A model generated the notes under the pieces. That model saw only the letters and a program-made list of their open reading frames with translations. It was not told the DNA's origin and made no database searches. A DNA stretch of 36,126 nt. Origin: DAOVDI01 sp965373045 (lineage in GTDB: Bacteria > Acidobacteriota > Aminicenantia > Aminicenantales > Aminicenantaceae). Of this stretch, positions 1-7,786 are shown piece after piece. Positions within the stretch are counted from its first letter, which is position 1; each line of letters begins with the position of its first letter. The stretch lies in NCBI GenBank assembly GCA_965373045.1, contig CBDVEQ010000003.1, positions 1-36,126 of the forward strand, read 5' to 3'. The position numbers and the translations under genes are program-made.

Positions 1-504
1 GACATGTATGAAGAGGCAAAAACTCAGGTCAAGGATTACAAACCTACGGACTTATTTATGGGCTTTCACTGCGGAAACACGGCCGGCTCTTGTATGATCC
101 GTCCGGAGATGAAATATCAGCTCATCATGAATCGTATGATGGAACCGGAAGGGGAGCCTGATATCACACGCGGTACACTGGAAGGACAGATACGGGCAGG
201 GAATGTTACTATCTTCCGTCTGCAGTCAACTGCGGACACGGTTCTCCGCTCATATGTGGCTGAGGGAGAAGTGCTGGATATAGATCCCAGGTCATTCGGA
301 AGCATCGGAGTTATTGCGGTCAAGGAAATGGGGCGGTTTTACCGTCATGTCCTGATAGAAAAACAGTTCCCTCATCACACGGCTGTGGCTTTTAAACATG
401 CGGGAAAAGCACTATTTGCCGCTGTCAAAATGCTGGGTGTTGATGATATCTCTTTTAACCGTCCAGAGGACATGCCTTATCCCACAGAAAACCCCTTTAC
501 CTGA
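1..504 (+). CDS. L-fucose/L-arabinose isomerase-family protein, C-terminal part (5' truncated by window edge)
   Basis: Only the last 167 codons are present; the frame is open to base 1 and the ATG at 4 is probably internal. The fragment matches the C-terminal domain of the L-fucose isomerase/arabinose isomerase fold: a F-H-C-G-N motif near residue 21, a segment EGQIRAGNVTIFRLQS, a YVAEGEVLD motif and a late HHTAVAFKHAGKAL helix, in the order seen in these ketol isomerases. Such enzymes interconvert aldoses and ketoses in the cytoplasm with a divalent metal, and the histidine of HCGN fits a metal or substrate ligand. The substrate cannot be read from this part. The stop at 502-504 is followed by 48 bases before the next gene, with no clear terminator. 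The family is fairly sure, the sugar unknown. Confidence 0.75.
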   Translation, partial: DMYEEAKTQVKDYKPTDLFMGFHCGNTAGSCMIRPEMKYQLIMNRMMEPEGEPDITRGTLEGQIRAGNVTIFRLQSTADTVLRSYVAEGEVLDIDPRSFGSIGVIAVKEMGRFYRHVLIEKQFPHHTAVAFKHAGKALFAAVKMLGVDDISFNRPEDMPYPTENPFT

Positions 505-552
505 CCAGGATTTTTAACAGGATAATTTGTCTATTGGCAATTCCTTAAAGCA

Positions 553-1650
553 ATGAAGAGGAATCGCGGAAAAATGAAAGCTGGAAAAAAGATATATGCA
601 CTTGTTTTAAGTATGTTTTTATTCTGCAGTGCTGACTATGCCCAGGAGATCAAACTTGAGCTGTCAGCACTTTTGGAGATCGGGAAAGAAGATCTGCTTT
701 TCTGGTCTGTCGCAGCCGTGTGTGAGGATAAAGACGGCAATTTTTATGTCGTGGACCAGATCGAGTCTAAAGTTCATCGATTTTCTTCCGAAGGCAAGCT
801 GCTCGGTTCATTCGGACAAAAAGGCCAAGGTCCAGGTGATTTTCAGCGCCCCAATCGCATTTCCTTTACCTCTAAGGGCACATTGGCCGTAGCCGATGAG
901 ATGTATTATGTCTCGTTTTTAAACACCGAAGGGGGATTTATCCGCCGCGTCCACCTCAATGCGGGCCTGGCGCCCGGTTATGTGGGGAAGGACCGCTTTT
1001 ATGCCTGGCGCTGGCAGCCCGATGGCCGGCAGCAGATCTTATTGGACTCCGAAAGCACTATCGTAAAAACCTTCCACACTGTCCACCGAAACCAGTTCTC
1101 CATCTCCCTCCCCGACCAAAGCGGCCGCAAGGTGATGTTCAACTTCCAACGGCCCGCGTATGTTCCCGCGCTCCTCTATTACCAGAATCAGGGATACACG
1201 GTCATCGCGCTAAGCGACAGCTACCGGATCCAGATCTTGGACGAAAATGGAGATGCCGTAAGTACAATCACGCATGAAACCACGCGCAGCGCCCTCAACA
1301 AAAAAGAACGCGAGTATTTTGAGGAGCACTTCAGAGAGTTTGGAAAAATGAAGGGATGGCCCGAAAACGCCGTCCGGGATATCATCAAAAAGATTCCCAA
1401 AGAAAAAGTCTTTTTCGACCGCATCCTGTTGTCCGGTTCCCACGTTTTTGTCTTCCGCATCCAAGAAGATGTCTCGGACGAGAATTCTCTTATTCCTGTA
1501 GATGTGTTTGAGCTGAACGGCCGCTTCCTCGGCGCTATCCGGATGCCGGACAAACCGGTCTTCATCTCTGAGAAGCGTATGTACTTTATAAGCAGCGACG
1601 AAGAAGGGAATATTTTTCTTGTCGTAAGAGAATACAATCTGTTTTCATAG
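553..1650 (+). CDS. Exported 6-bladed beta-propeller (NHL-like) protein
   Basis: A 365-residue protein with an N-terminal signal sequence and repeated blades of the type 'D-x-D/E-G-N-x-Y-V-x-D', e.g. DKDGNFYVVDQ followed by VHRFSSEGKLLGSFGQKG and the QGPGDFQRP turn. This is the hallmark of the 6-bladed beta-propeller/NHL family that is abundant in Bacteroidetes and Acidobacteria-related lineages. These proteins are periplasmic or surface binding scaffolds whose ligands are mostly unknown. An ATG at 574 (residue 8) gives a more typical signal peptide (MKAGKKIYALVLSMFLF) and lies 13 bases after a GAAGAGG, so it may be the true start. The last 95 bases are duplicated at 2703-2798. A paralogue of the same general fold lies at 20451-21578. 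Ligand and role are unknown. Confidence 0.8.
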   Translation: MKRNRGKMKAGKKIYALVLSMFLFCSADYAQEIKLELSALLEIGKEDLLFWSVAAVCEDKDGNFYVVDQIESKVHRFSSEGKLLGSFGQKGQGPGDFQRPNRISFTSKGTLAVADEMYYVSFLNTEGGFIRRVHLNAGLAPGYVGKDRFYAWRWQPDGRQQILLDSESTIVKTFHTVHRNQFSISLPDQSGRKVMFNFQRPAYVPALLYYQNQGYTVIALSDSYRIQILDENGDAVSTITHETTRSALNKKEREYFEEHFREFGKMKGWPENAVRDIIKKIPKEKVFFDRILLSGSHVFVFRIQEDVSDENSLIPVDVFELNGRFLGAIRMPDKPVFISEKRMYFISSDEEGNIFLVVREYNLFS

Positions 1651-1659
1651 AAATGAATC
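1555..1659 (+). repeat. Direct repeat, copy 1 (3' end of the propeller gene)
   Basis: These 105 bases, covering the last 31 codons, the stop and 9 following bases, recur at 2703-2807 with six mismatches by hand alignment (1622, 1625, 1642, 1643, 1652 and 1656). The homology stops abruptly on both sides. Confidence 0.9.
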
Positions 1660-1699
1660 TTTCACATCCATCCAATACGATATTTCTCCAGGAGGCCCA

Positions 1700-2095
1700 A
1701 TGAAAAAATTCACACAAAAGCTCAAGGTCCGTTCCTATGAGCTCGATGCCCAGGGACATGTCAACAACTCCGTCTATCTCAGCTATTTGGAATATGCCCG
1801 CGTGGCTACTATGGAACAGTTGGGGATTCCTTATCAAGACTATCTGAGGAAAGGAAAATATGTAGCCATTGCCGAAGTTCGGCTAAAATATCTCTACCCC
1901 GCCACGCTGGGCGATGAACTCGAAATCACACTGCAGGTCATTCAGGCCAAGCGGACCAGCCTTACTTTTAAACAGGAGATCTTCAATACAAAGACTGGGA
2001 AAAAGATCCTGGATGCCGAATTAGTGGCAGTATTTATCAACAGGGAGGAAAAACCTGTCCCCATTTACGAAGATTTTCGCAAAGCCTTCCTCTAA
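1700..2095 (+). CDS. Acyl-CoA thioesterase, YbgC/4-hydroxybenzoyl-CoA thioesterase (hotdog) family
   Basis: A 131-residue cytoplasmic protein of normal length for the single-hotdog thioesterases. The N-terminal motif Y-E-L-D-A-Q-G-H-V-N-N (residues 13-23) is the family signature, with D16 as the expected catalytic acid and H20/N22 conserved beside it. It is followed by SYLEYARVATMEQLG, the long hotdog helix, and by the strand motif EVRLKYLYPATLGDELEI. Family members hydrolyse acyl- or aroyl-CoA thioesters; the acyl group here cannot be predicted. The start is fixed by an AGGAGG seven bases upstream of the ATG. It sits between the propeller gene and a toxin-antitoxin pair, inside a block bounded by 105-bp direct repeats, and has no pathway neighbours. 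Confidence 0.85.
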   Translation: MKKFTQKLKVRSYELDAQGHVNNSVYLSYLEYARVATMEQLGIPYQDYLRKGKYVAIAEVRLKYLYPATLGDELEITLQVIQAKRTSLTFKQEIFNTKTGKKILDAELVAVFINREEKPVPIYEDFRKAFL

Positions 2096-2109
2096 CGATT
2101 TTTTTACAG

Positions 2110-2144
2110 TTGACACAACTGCAACTGTACATTATGCTGTACAT
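2110..2144 (+). promoter_or_regulatory. yefM-yoeB promoter with paired TGTACA operator
   Basis: A consensus -35 TTGACA (2110-2115) is followed after 17 bases by a -10 TATGCT (2133-2138). Two TGTACA palindromes lie at 2126-2131 and 2138-2143, exactly 12 bp apart centre to centre, each within a CTGTACAT direct repeat. Paired TGTACA motifs with 12-bp spacing are the known operator layout of E. coli yefM-yoeB, where the antitoxin and toxin-antitoxin complex repress their own promoter. The first site lies in the spacer and the second begins at the last base of the -10, so bound repressor would block RNA polymerase. Confidence 0.8.
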
Positions 2145-2147
2145 ATC

Positions 2148-2399
2148 ATGAAATCAAAAACCTACACAGAGGCCAGGGAAAAGCTTGCGGAGATCATTGA
2201 CCGCGTCTGTGAAGACCACGAACCCTACATCATCACCAAACGACGTGACAAAGCTGTTGTAGTGATGTCGCTGGAGGATTTTGATTCCCTGAAGGAAACC
2301 GCCTATCTTCTGAAAAGCCCGAAAAACGCCCGGCGGCTTTTGGAGTCCATCAAGGAACTGGAAGAGAGCCGAGGAGTCGAAAGAGATCTTGCAGAGTGA
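2148..2399 (+). CDS. yefM: Antitoxin YefM (Phd/YefM family)
   Basis: An 83-residue protein with the Phd/YefM N-terminal DNA-binding fold: SKTYTEAREKLAEIIDRVCED, then EPYIITKRRDKAVVVMSLEDFDSLKETAYLL, matching the canonical 'Y/T-E-A-R-x-x-L...V-x-x-D...I-T-R...V-V-x-M-S-x-E-D-Y' pattern. The charged C-terminal tail (about residues 62-83, ARRLLESIKELEESRGVERD) is the toxin-neutralising segment. It starts only 10 bases after the -10 hexamer and has no evident Shine-Dalgarno sequence, so the mRNA leader must be very short. It overlaps yoeB by 4 bases, as expected for coupled synthesis of antitoxin and toxin. It should repress its own promoter through the paired TGTACA sites just upstream. Confidence 0.92.
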   Translation: MKSKTYTEAREKLAEIIDRVCEDHEPYIITKRRDKAVVVMSLEDFDSLKETAYLLKSPKNARRLLESIKELEESRGVERDLAE

Positions 2400-2656
2400 A
2401 AATCATCTTTTCTTCTCAGGGTTGGGCGGACTATCTCTACTGGCAGAAAACCGACCAGCACACTCTTAAAAGAATCAATGCCCTTATAAAAGACATCTGC
2501 CGAAATCCGCACAAAGGAAAAGGAAAAGGAAAACCCGAGCCCCTAAGGCATGCCCTCTCCGGATACTGGTCCCGGCGGATCAATGAGGAACACCGCCTCG
2601 TTTACAAGGTGGAAGACGATTCAATACTTATCGCACAGCTCCGATACCATTATTGA
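2396..2656 (+). CDS. yoeB: Toxin YoeB, ribosome-dependent mRNA interferase
   Basis: An 86-residue RelE-superfamily toxin that closely resembles E. coli YoeB (84 aa) throughout: the N-terminal W-x-D-Y-L-Y-W motif, RINALIKDICRNP, then KPEPLRHALSGYWSRRI, EEHRLVYKV and the terminal RYHY. The catalytic set is complete: E48, R67, H85 and Y86, matching E46, R65, H83 and Y84 of E. coli YoeB with a two-residue offset caused by an extra GK in the GKGKGKPEP loop. YoeB binds the ribosomal A site and cleaves mRNA during translation. The start is a GTG overlapping the yefM stop (GTGA). There is no truncation or frameshift, so the toxin looks active. Confidence 0.95.
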   Translation: MKIIFSSQGWADYLYWQKTDQHTLKRINALIKDICRNPHKGKGKGKPEPLRHALSGYWSRRINEEHRLVYKVEDDSILIAQLRYHY

Positions 2657-2702
2657 TCCTGTAATCTAAATTCCGTGGATTTATTTTAAAAATAGAGTAG
2701 TT

Positions 2703-2807
2703 CCGGTCTTCATCTCTGAGAAGCGTATGTACTTTATAAGCAGCGACGAAGAAGGGAATATTTTTCTTGCCGCAAGAGAATACAATCTGCATTCATAGAG
2801 ATGCATC
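2703..2807 (+). pseudogene. Duplicated 3' tail of the 6-bladed propeller gene (copy 2 of direct repeat)
   Basis: These bases repeat 1555-1659 at 99 of 105 positions. They keep the frame and the stop codon (TAG at 2796-2798) but have no start codon or upstream gene: the frame is closed by a TAA at 2667-2669. The decoded tail differs from the intact gene at three residues (two Val to Ala, one Phe to His). It is a gene fragment, left by recombination or by decay of a tandem copy. Confidence 0.88.
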
Positions 2808-2856
2808 ATCCGCACTTAGAGTTCATCAGGCGGATATTTGGTTGAGTTAAGTCAGA

Positions 2857-3030
2857 TTATTCTTTCTTTTTTTTCGAAGAGCAGCAGCATGTCTGGTAGA
2901 AAAGGCTCATAATCGCCAGAAGGGCTGCAGCCCCGACGGTGACCCATTTGGCCCATGTGGCAGGAAAGAAAAATATGGCCAAAACGATAATACCAACAGC
3001 AAGCAGAAAACGGCAGAAACACATTTTCAT
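2857..3030 (-). CDS. Small two-helix membrane protein with Cys/Lys tail
   Basis: A 57-residue protein: MKMCFCR start, a hydrophobic helix at about residues 8-25 (LLAVGIIVLAIFFFP), a short loop ATWAKW, a second helix at about 31-46 and a cytoplasmic-looking tail CCCSSKKKKE. The start is chosen at the ATG at 3030 because GGGAG stands about seven bases upstream; the open frame runs further but has no second good ribosome site. The shape recalls small inner-membrane proteins such as the DUF2892/YgaP-tail type, but the match is only in topology. The run of three cysteines could bind metal or be lipidated or redox active. No function is recognised. It stands alone, between the propeller-gene relic and the amidohydrolase. 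Confidence 0.55.
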   Translation of the reverse strand: MKMCFCRFLLAVGIIVLAIFFFPATWAKWVTVGAAALLAIMSLFYQTCCCSSKKKKE

Positions 3031-3272
3031 TGTTAATCTCCCTCTCATAGATTTATTTAAGTATATTGATAGACATACTAAGGTCAAGTCCAATTTTGAT
3101 TAAAAGAAGATATAAGCAGGTTAAGGACGAAGGACTACATCTCAAGGACATCCCAGAATTTGTCAAATATAAGAAAATTACATCCACTTTGAGTTGATTG
3201 AACTTAGGAACTAAGGAAGGCTCATCCAGTTTGGGGATAAGAATTTGGTTTTTGGCGGTGCTGGCTGAGTGA

Positions 3273-5051
3273 TCATCTTTTTTCAAAAACTATCTTTCCG
3301 TCAATAATTGTATACTCAACTTCTACTTTTAATATTTCTTCTTTCGGAATTTCGAGCATGTTTCTATCAAACACAGTGATGTCAGCAAGTTTTCCTTCTT
3401 CTAAAGAGCCGCGAAGATCGTCTTCAAAAGCCGCAAATGCGTTGTTGATTGTGTAAGCCTTGATAGCTTCTTCTACAGATATACACTGCTCTGGAAACCA
3501 GCCTTCTTCGGGAGTGCCTTTAAGAGTCTTCCGTGCCACGGCAGCATAAATTAGATATTTAGGATGCATATGGTAGAGAGCAACACTTGTTCCTGGCCAA
3601 TCAGAACCGAAGCATAACTTTGCGCCATTATCCAAAAGAGACTTGAATGCATATGCGCCTTTGCATCGTTCATGGCCGATTCTTTCCTCCATCCATCTCA
3701 TGTCATCAGAAAGATGATAAGGATTGACCTCTGCAATCACGTTTAATGCCTTAAATCTTTCAAAATCTTGAGGTCTGATTACCTGTGCATGGATAACCCG
3801 GAAACCCTTTAAATCTGTGCCGTCATTTTTGAGCCTTTCGTAAAGGTCCAGCATTTCTGCTACTCCTTTTGTCCCGATGGCATGGACATTGGGAGCAAAG
3901 CCGGCCTCCAGCCCGATTTTGATAAGGTTGTACATCTTTTCCATGTTGCGAACCTGATATTTGGGATCATCAGATGTGTGACGCCGCCAATGACCGTAGT
4001 TTCCAGGCTGGTCATTATAGGGCTTAAAAAAGAGGGCGCCGTGTGTTCCCATGATTCCGTCGATGTAGCCCTTTAATGCCCCGTAGCGCAGCCACAAGTT
4101 CTTTACTTTTAATTTTGGATGGAGCCCCATTGTGAAGTCTTTATCTCTAAGTTCAGCCGCACGAGAAAGATCAGGACGCAGCCAGACGCGACAGGTTAGT
4201 TCTCCGTTCTCCTGAAGTTCAATGAAACGCTCGGTCTGGGATGGGGTTTCAATATCATGGATTTCAACAATCCCCGACTCACGGAGGGCTTTAAGTGCAG
4301 CACGATTCTCATTCAGAATTCTTTTGTGGGACTTTGGCTTCTTTGTTTTTATAAGTTTATCAAATGCAGGCGAAGGACGGAATACGAGTCCGGTTGAGAT
4401 GCCATTTCTTCCAATGATCATACCGTTCATTGCAATCCTGTCGAGACCAGCAGTTTTAAGAGCTGCTGTATTTGCCAACCACTCTCTTGAATCGTAGCGG
4501 CTTATAAAACACGGATTATCAGGAGTTATATCATCGATCATTGTTCGGTTCGGCCTCCATGGCCTTTTCCTCCCCTTTTTTTTCTGCCCGGTATCCCCGG
4601 GCGCCCACTGCTCGTAAGCGCCCCAAAGCCCTTCAGTAATCCACTCTCCTTTTTCAAGTAATTTTACCACCCGGCTGATTTCTTTCCTCAGTCCTTCCTC
4701 ATCAGACACCATCATTAAATTAGCATCGTTTATCAGAGCACCGGCACGGTTGAAATGAACATGGCCGTCTATGATTCCAGGAGTTGCGAATTTCCCTTGT
4801 AGGTCGATAACTTGCGTAGCATCACCAATATATTTTTGTGTATCTTCGTCATTCTGGCAGACTGCAGTAATCTTATTCCCTGTGATAACCAAGGCTTTTG
4901 CTGTAGGATTCTCAGGATTAACGGTATATATAAAACCGTTCATAAGGACCAGGTCAGCAGGGGACACTTTTTGTTGCGAAGAGCAAAAAAAGTTTATTAA
5001 GGTTATAAAAGCCAATGTTGTACTTAAAATAAAAAATTTAAATTTTCCCAT
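3273..5051 (-). CDS. Exported YtcJ-like amidohydrolase (amidohydrolase family 3)
   Basis: A 592-residue metal-dependent hydrolase. The start at 5051 is supported by a GGAGG seven bases upstream and gives a lipoprotein-like signal (hydrophobic residues 5-22, then C23-S-S-Q-Q). Landmarks in order: the small beta domain ADLVLMNGFIYTVNPENP (32-50); PGIIDGHVHF with the metal pair H97/H99; DRIAMNGMIIGR in mid-protein; APNVHAIGTKGV with a metal histidine; CFGSDWPGTS carrying the catalytic aspartate; and a closing beta sandwich, SLEEGKLADITVFDRNML. This order matches YtcJ-type proteins, which hydrolyse C-N bonds in amides or cyclic compounds; the substrate is not predictable. An in-frame upstream extension to 5156 lacks a ribosome site and would bury the signal peptide. 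It is transcribed away from the GH5 gene. Confidence 0.88.
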   Translation of the reverse strand: MGKFKFFILSTTLAFITLINFFCSSQQKVSPADLVLMNGFIYTVNPENPTAKALVITGNKITAVCQNDEDTQKYIGDATQVIDLQGKFATPGIIDGHVHFNRAGALINDANLMMVSDEEGLRKEISRVVKLLEKGEWITEGLWGAYEQWAPGDTGQKKKGRKRPWRPNRTMIDDITPDNPCFISRYDSREWLANTAALKTAGLDRIAMNGMIIGRNGISTGLVFRPSPAFDKLIKTKKPKSHKRILNENRAALKALRESGIVEIHDIETPSQTERFIELQENGELTCRVWLRPDLSRAAELRDKDFTMGLHPKLKVKNLWLRYGALKGYIDGIMGTHGALFFKPYNDQPGNYGHWRRHTSDDPKYQVRNMEKMYNLIKIGLEAGFAPNVHAIGTKGVAEMLDLYERLKNDGTDLKGFRVIHAQVIRPQDFERFKALNVIAEVNPYHLSDDMRWMEERIGHERCKGAYAFKSLLDNGAKLCFGSDWPGTSVALYHMHPKYLIYAAVARKTLKGTPEEGWFPEQCISVEEAIKAYTINNAFAAFEDDLRGSLEEGKLADITVFDRNMLEIPKEEILKVEVEYTIIDGKIVFEKR

Positions 5052-5272
5052 GGTTCCTCCAAAAAACAGGTGGTTCTGAGATATCAAACTATAGTTAATT
5101 ATATCCTTGGGAATAATCAGTGTCAAAACAAGTGATAAATCCAGGAGATTATCCACTTTTATTTGTATGTCTCCTGTTAAAAATGATTTGCATGAGTATA
5201 TATTCGGTGTAATAATCTTATTAAACAGAGAGCCGGCCCAGCATATGGAAATTTCACCTGACAGCTGATATA

Positions 5273-6586
5273 ATGCGAATCAAGTCCATAATAACCGCCA
5301 TTGTATTTATATTTGTCTGCTCATTACTGCCACTTCATGCCGATATCCCCAGGTTACATGTGGATGGGAATCTGATTAAAGATCCCTCTAGAAAAGTCAT
5401 TGTCCTCAGGGGGATCTCACTGATTGATCTGGGCTTCCTTGAAGGGTGGCAGGGTGGTGCTATCAACATGATTGACAGGCTGACAGATAAGGGCGATACT
5501 CAAGGATCTTCTCCTGGCTGGTATCCCAAGGTTATTAGGATTCCGATTTGTCCCTATGATTCTGTAAGTGGATGGCCCTATCGGTGGAATCCGAGCAATG
5601 ATGACTTCTACAATAAACTGCTCAGACCGGTTGTTGACTACTGCGCCACGAAGGATCTTTACGTTATCATCGATTGGCATTATGTTTCTGATACCTGGAC
5701 CAAAATGAATCAGACATGTGAGTTTTGGCAATATATGGCGCCGAGATTTGCGGACGACTCCCATGTTCTCTTTGAGCTTTTCAATGAGCCCATCAATCGC
5801 ATCGGTTCAGACACGGAAAATTGGCTCAGTGTTCGAGCTGATATGCAAATTTGGATTGACATTGTGCGGGCTTTTGCCCCCGATAATCTTATCCTTGTGG
5901 GTGGACCGAGTTGGTGTCAGGGTATCGGCCCGGCAGCTGATTATCCCTTGTCGGGAGATAATATTGTCATTGTATCCCACATTTATCCTGGTCATTGGCG
6001 TTCTCCGACCTGGTATAAGAACAATATTGCCACCTGTGCTGCGGCATATCCTGTAATAATGACTGAATGGGGGTTCAGTAAAAGTTACCATGCTGATCCT
6101 GGGAGTTTGCTTTACGGAACGATTACCGATTATGGTCAGCCACTGATGAACTTTATCGAAGGGCTTAAGATCGGAAATACAGCCTGGGTTGCTAGTCATG
6201 GTTGGGGCCCCCCTATGTTTTGGACGGATTGGACACTTCGCTGTGGTGAAGGTGAAATGGGCTGTTTTGTAAAAGACACACTTTATAAGAAAACAATTGA
6301 AAATCAAATAGTTATATCCGGAACAGTAAAAAATGATTTTGGAGAAGGGATCGATGGAGTGACGATAATATTTGCTGAAGGAGAGGGAACAACCACAACT
6401 GATACTGATGGTAATTACATCTTTTCGGTTAAATCAGGGTGGTCAGGAACAGCTACGCCCAAGAGAACTTACTACATATTTCAACCTTCAAAAAGAACTT
6501 ATTCGAATGTTAAATCGGACCAGTTTAACCAAGACTTCACATGCTCAAGAATCATATATGCTCCCTTAAACTTTGCAGGTCAGTAA
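5273..6586 (+). CDS. Secreted glycoside hydrolase family 5 enzyme with C-terminal carboxypeptidase-regulatory-like domain
   Basis: 437 residues. A signal peptide (about 1-23, ending LLPLHA) is followed by a (beta/alpha)8 GH5 domain at about 24-340. Signature elements: IRIP with R89, IIDWH (132-136), the acid/base glutamate E172 in LFELFNEP, HIYPGHW (236-242) and the nucleophile E265 in MTEWGF. GH5 enzymes are retaining endo-beta-glucanases, mannanases and related hydrolases; the subfamily is not assigned. Residues about 346-430 (ISGTVKNDFGEGIDGVTI...TDTDGNYIFSV) form a carboxypeptidase-D-regulatory-like beta sandwich, common as an accessory domain of secreted enzymes. The ATG at 5273 has only a weak ribosome site but is well placed for the signal peptide. 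It is divergent from the amidohydrolase, and the next gene also encodes a secreted protein. Confidence 0.87.
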   Translation: MRIKSIITAIVFIFVCSLLPLHADIPRLHVDGNLIKDPSRKVIVLRGISLIDLGFLEGWQGGAINMIDRLTDKGDTQGSSPGWYPKVIRIPICPYDSVSGWPYRWNPSNDDFYNKLLRPVVDYCATKDLYVIIDWHYVSDTWTKMNQTCEFWQYMAPRFADDSHVLFELFNEPINRIGSDTENWLSVRADMQIWIDIVRAFAPDNLILVGGPSWCQGIGPAADYPLSGDNIVIVSHIYPGHWRSPTWYKNNIATCAAAYPVIMTEWGFSKSYHADPGSLLYGTITDYGQPLMNFIEGLKIGNTAWVASHGWGPPMFWTDWTLRCGEGEMGCFVKDTLYKKTIENQIVISGTVKNDFGEGIDGVTIIFAEGEGTTTTDTDGNYIFSVKSGWSGTATPKRTYYIFQPSKRTYSNVKSDQFNQDFTCSRIIYAPLNFAGQ

Positions 6587-6772
6587 AGTCTATATTGTTT
6601 TTGGCTTTTTTTAAGGCTTTATTCCAGTATTGTCAAATATTGTGTATTATTTTTGATTTTGTGTGCTTTGACATCAGAATTTTCTTATGATAAGTATATT
6701 CATATAGTTCAGAGGGACAAAATAGGCAAAAAATGAAAAAGATGATTTTAAAGATCGTAATAGGAGGGAACA

Positions 6773-7786
6773 ATGGATAAAAAAGTCTTTGTTTTGGGAG
6801 CGCTTCTGCTCTGCGCTTCACTCGCCTTTTCCGCTGATTCGTCACCTTTAATAACAATCACCGCACCTCCGAATGGGGCGACACTGAGCATGTGTACGAC
6901 CTATACCATTCGCTGGACTCACTCTGCGTACTTCGTATCCGTTCCCCAGACCTGCACGGTTTTTTGTGGGAATCATATCATTTCTCCTCCTGTGCCGGTG
7001 ACCCAGGATTCTTTTGTCTGGACAGTGGGGAAGAAACAGGACGGAACCAATCTTCAACCAGACCGAGATTACGAGATTACAATCGAGAGTCCTGATTATG
7101 ACGCGCTGAACGGTCCTGTGATCCACATAGCCTCAGGCGATGTCATAACGATCACCGCACCCTCAACAGGTTCAACATTCCTCAGAGGCACCACTACCAC
7201 CATTGCTTGGACTCACAGTGTGTACTTTAACTGCGTGCCGCAGGACTGCGATCTTTACTGCGGAATGGATGTCATTTCTCCTCTTGTGCCGGTGATGCAG
7301 AATTCTTGGGTTTGGACAGTAGGGAGGAAGCATGATGGGACCTATCTTTCCCCCGGAACATACGAGATTACACTCGAGAGTCCTGATTATGACGCACTGA
7401 ACGGGCCAATGATCACCATTATTGCTCTAGAACTGAAAATCAGGCCCTACCCCAAAAAGGTCCAAATCATAAAGATTCCAGACTGTCCTATGTGTTATCG
7501 TTTGGACCCTCGTCAGTTTGAGCTGAAGATGGAAGGCTTTGATCTTGTCACCATCGAAGTCGTCAGAGGCCGCAGAGTTTTGGCTCGGTTTAGGTTTAGC
7601 AGATTTGCTCCCGGAAAATCTGTTCCGCCTCCGGCTAAAATAACTCTCACTAAAGAAGACCTCAGACTCATCAAACAGAAGAAACAAGCCTTTACGGTAC
7701 TCGTCAAATCAGCTAAGGGCCAGGTCCTTCTCAAGCAGGCCGTTCAACTGGAGCCAAAAGGCCAAATTCGACGATTTATTAGATGA
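6773..7786 (+). CDS. Secreted protein with two tandem Kre9/KNH-like beta-sandwich repeats
   Basis: 337 residues. The signal peptide ends near A21 (SLAFSA). Two ~95-residue repeats follow (about 27-123 and 126-219), each opening ITITAP and containing W-T-H-S, two cysteine pairs (V/C-P-Q-x-C and C-G), WTVG and an identical ESPDYDALNGP. The pattern '(I/V)T-x-P-x-x-G-x-x-(W/I)xxGxxxxIxW' resembles the Ser-Thr-rich GPI-anchored/Kre9-KNH domain found in bacterial surface proteins, which is a glycan- or surface-associated module of unknown ligand. The remaining ~115 residues (LKIRPYPKKVQIIKIP onwards) are a charged domain I do not recognise. An AGGAGGG six bases before the ATG fixes the start. The cysteines suggest disulphides formed outside the cytoplasm. 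Confidence 0.7.
   Translation: MDKKVFVLGALLLCASLAFSADSSPLITITAPPNGATLSMCTTYTIRWTHSAYFVSVPQTCTVFCGNHIISPPVPVTQDSFVWTVGKKQDGTNLQPDRDYEITIESPDYDALNGPVIHIASGDVITITAPSTGSTFLRGTTTTIAWTHSVYFNCVPQDCDLYCGMDVISPLVPVMQNSWVWTVGRKHDGTYLSPGTYEITLESPDYDALNGPMITIIALELKIRPYPKKVQIIKIPDCPMCYRLDPRQFELKMEGFDLVTIEVVRGRRVLARFRFSRFAPGKSVPPPAKITLTKEDLRLIKQKKQAFTVLVKSAKGQVLLKQAVQLEPKGQIRRFIR

Noticed and set aside
3057..3197. Open frame of about 46 codons on the + strand (decodes to RYKQVKDEGLHLKDIPEFV and more)
   Set aside because: It has no start codon and no ribosome site, and I recognise no family. It may be a gene remnant but cannot be supported; the rest of 3031-3272 shows nothing.
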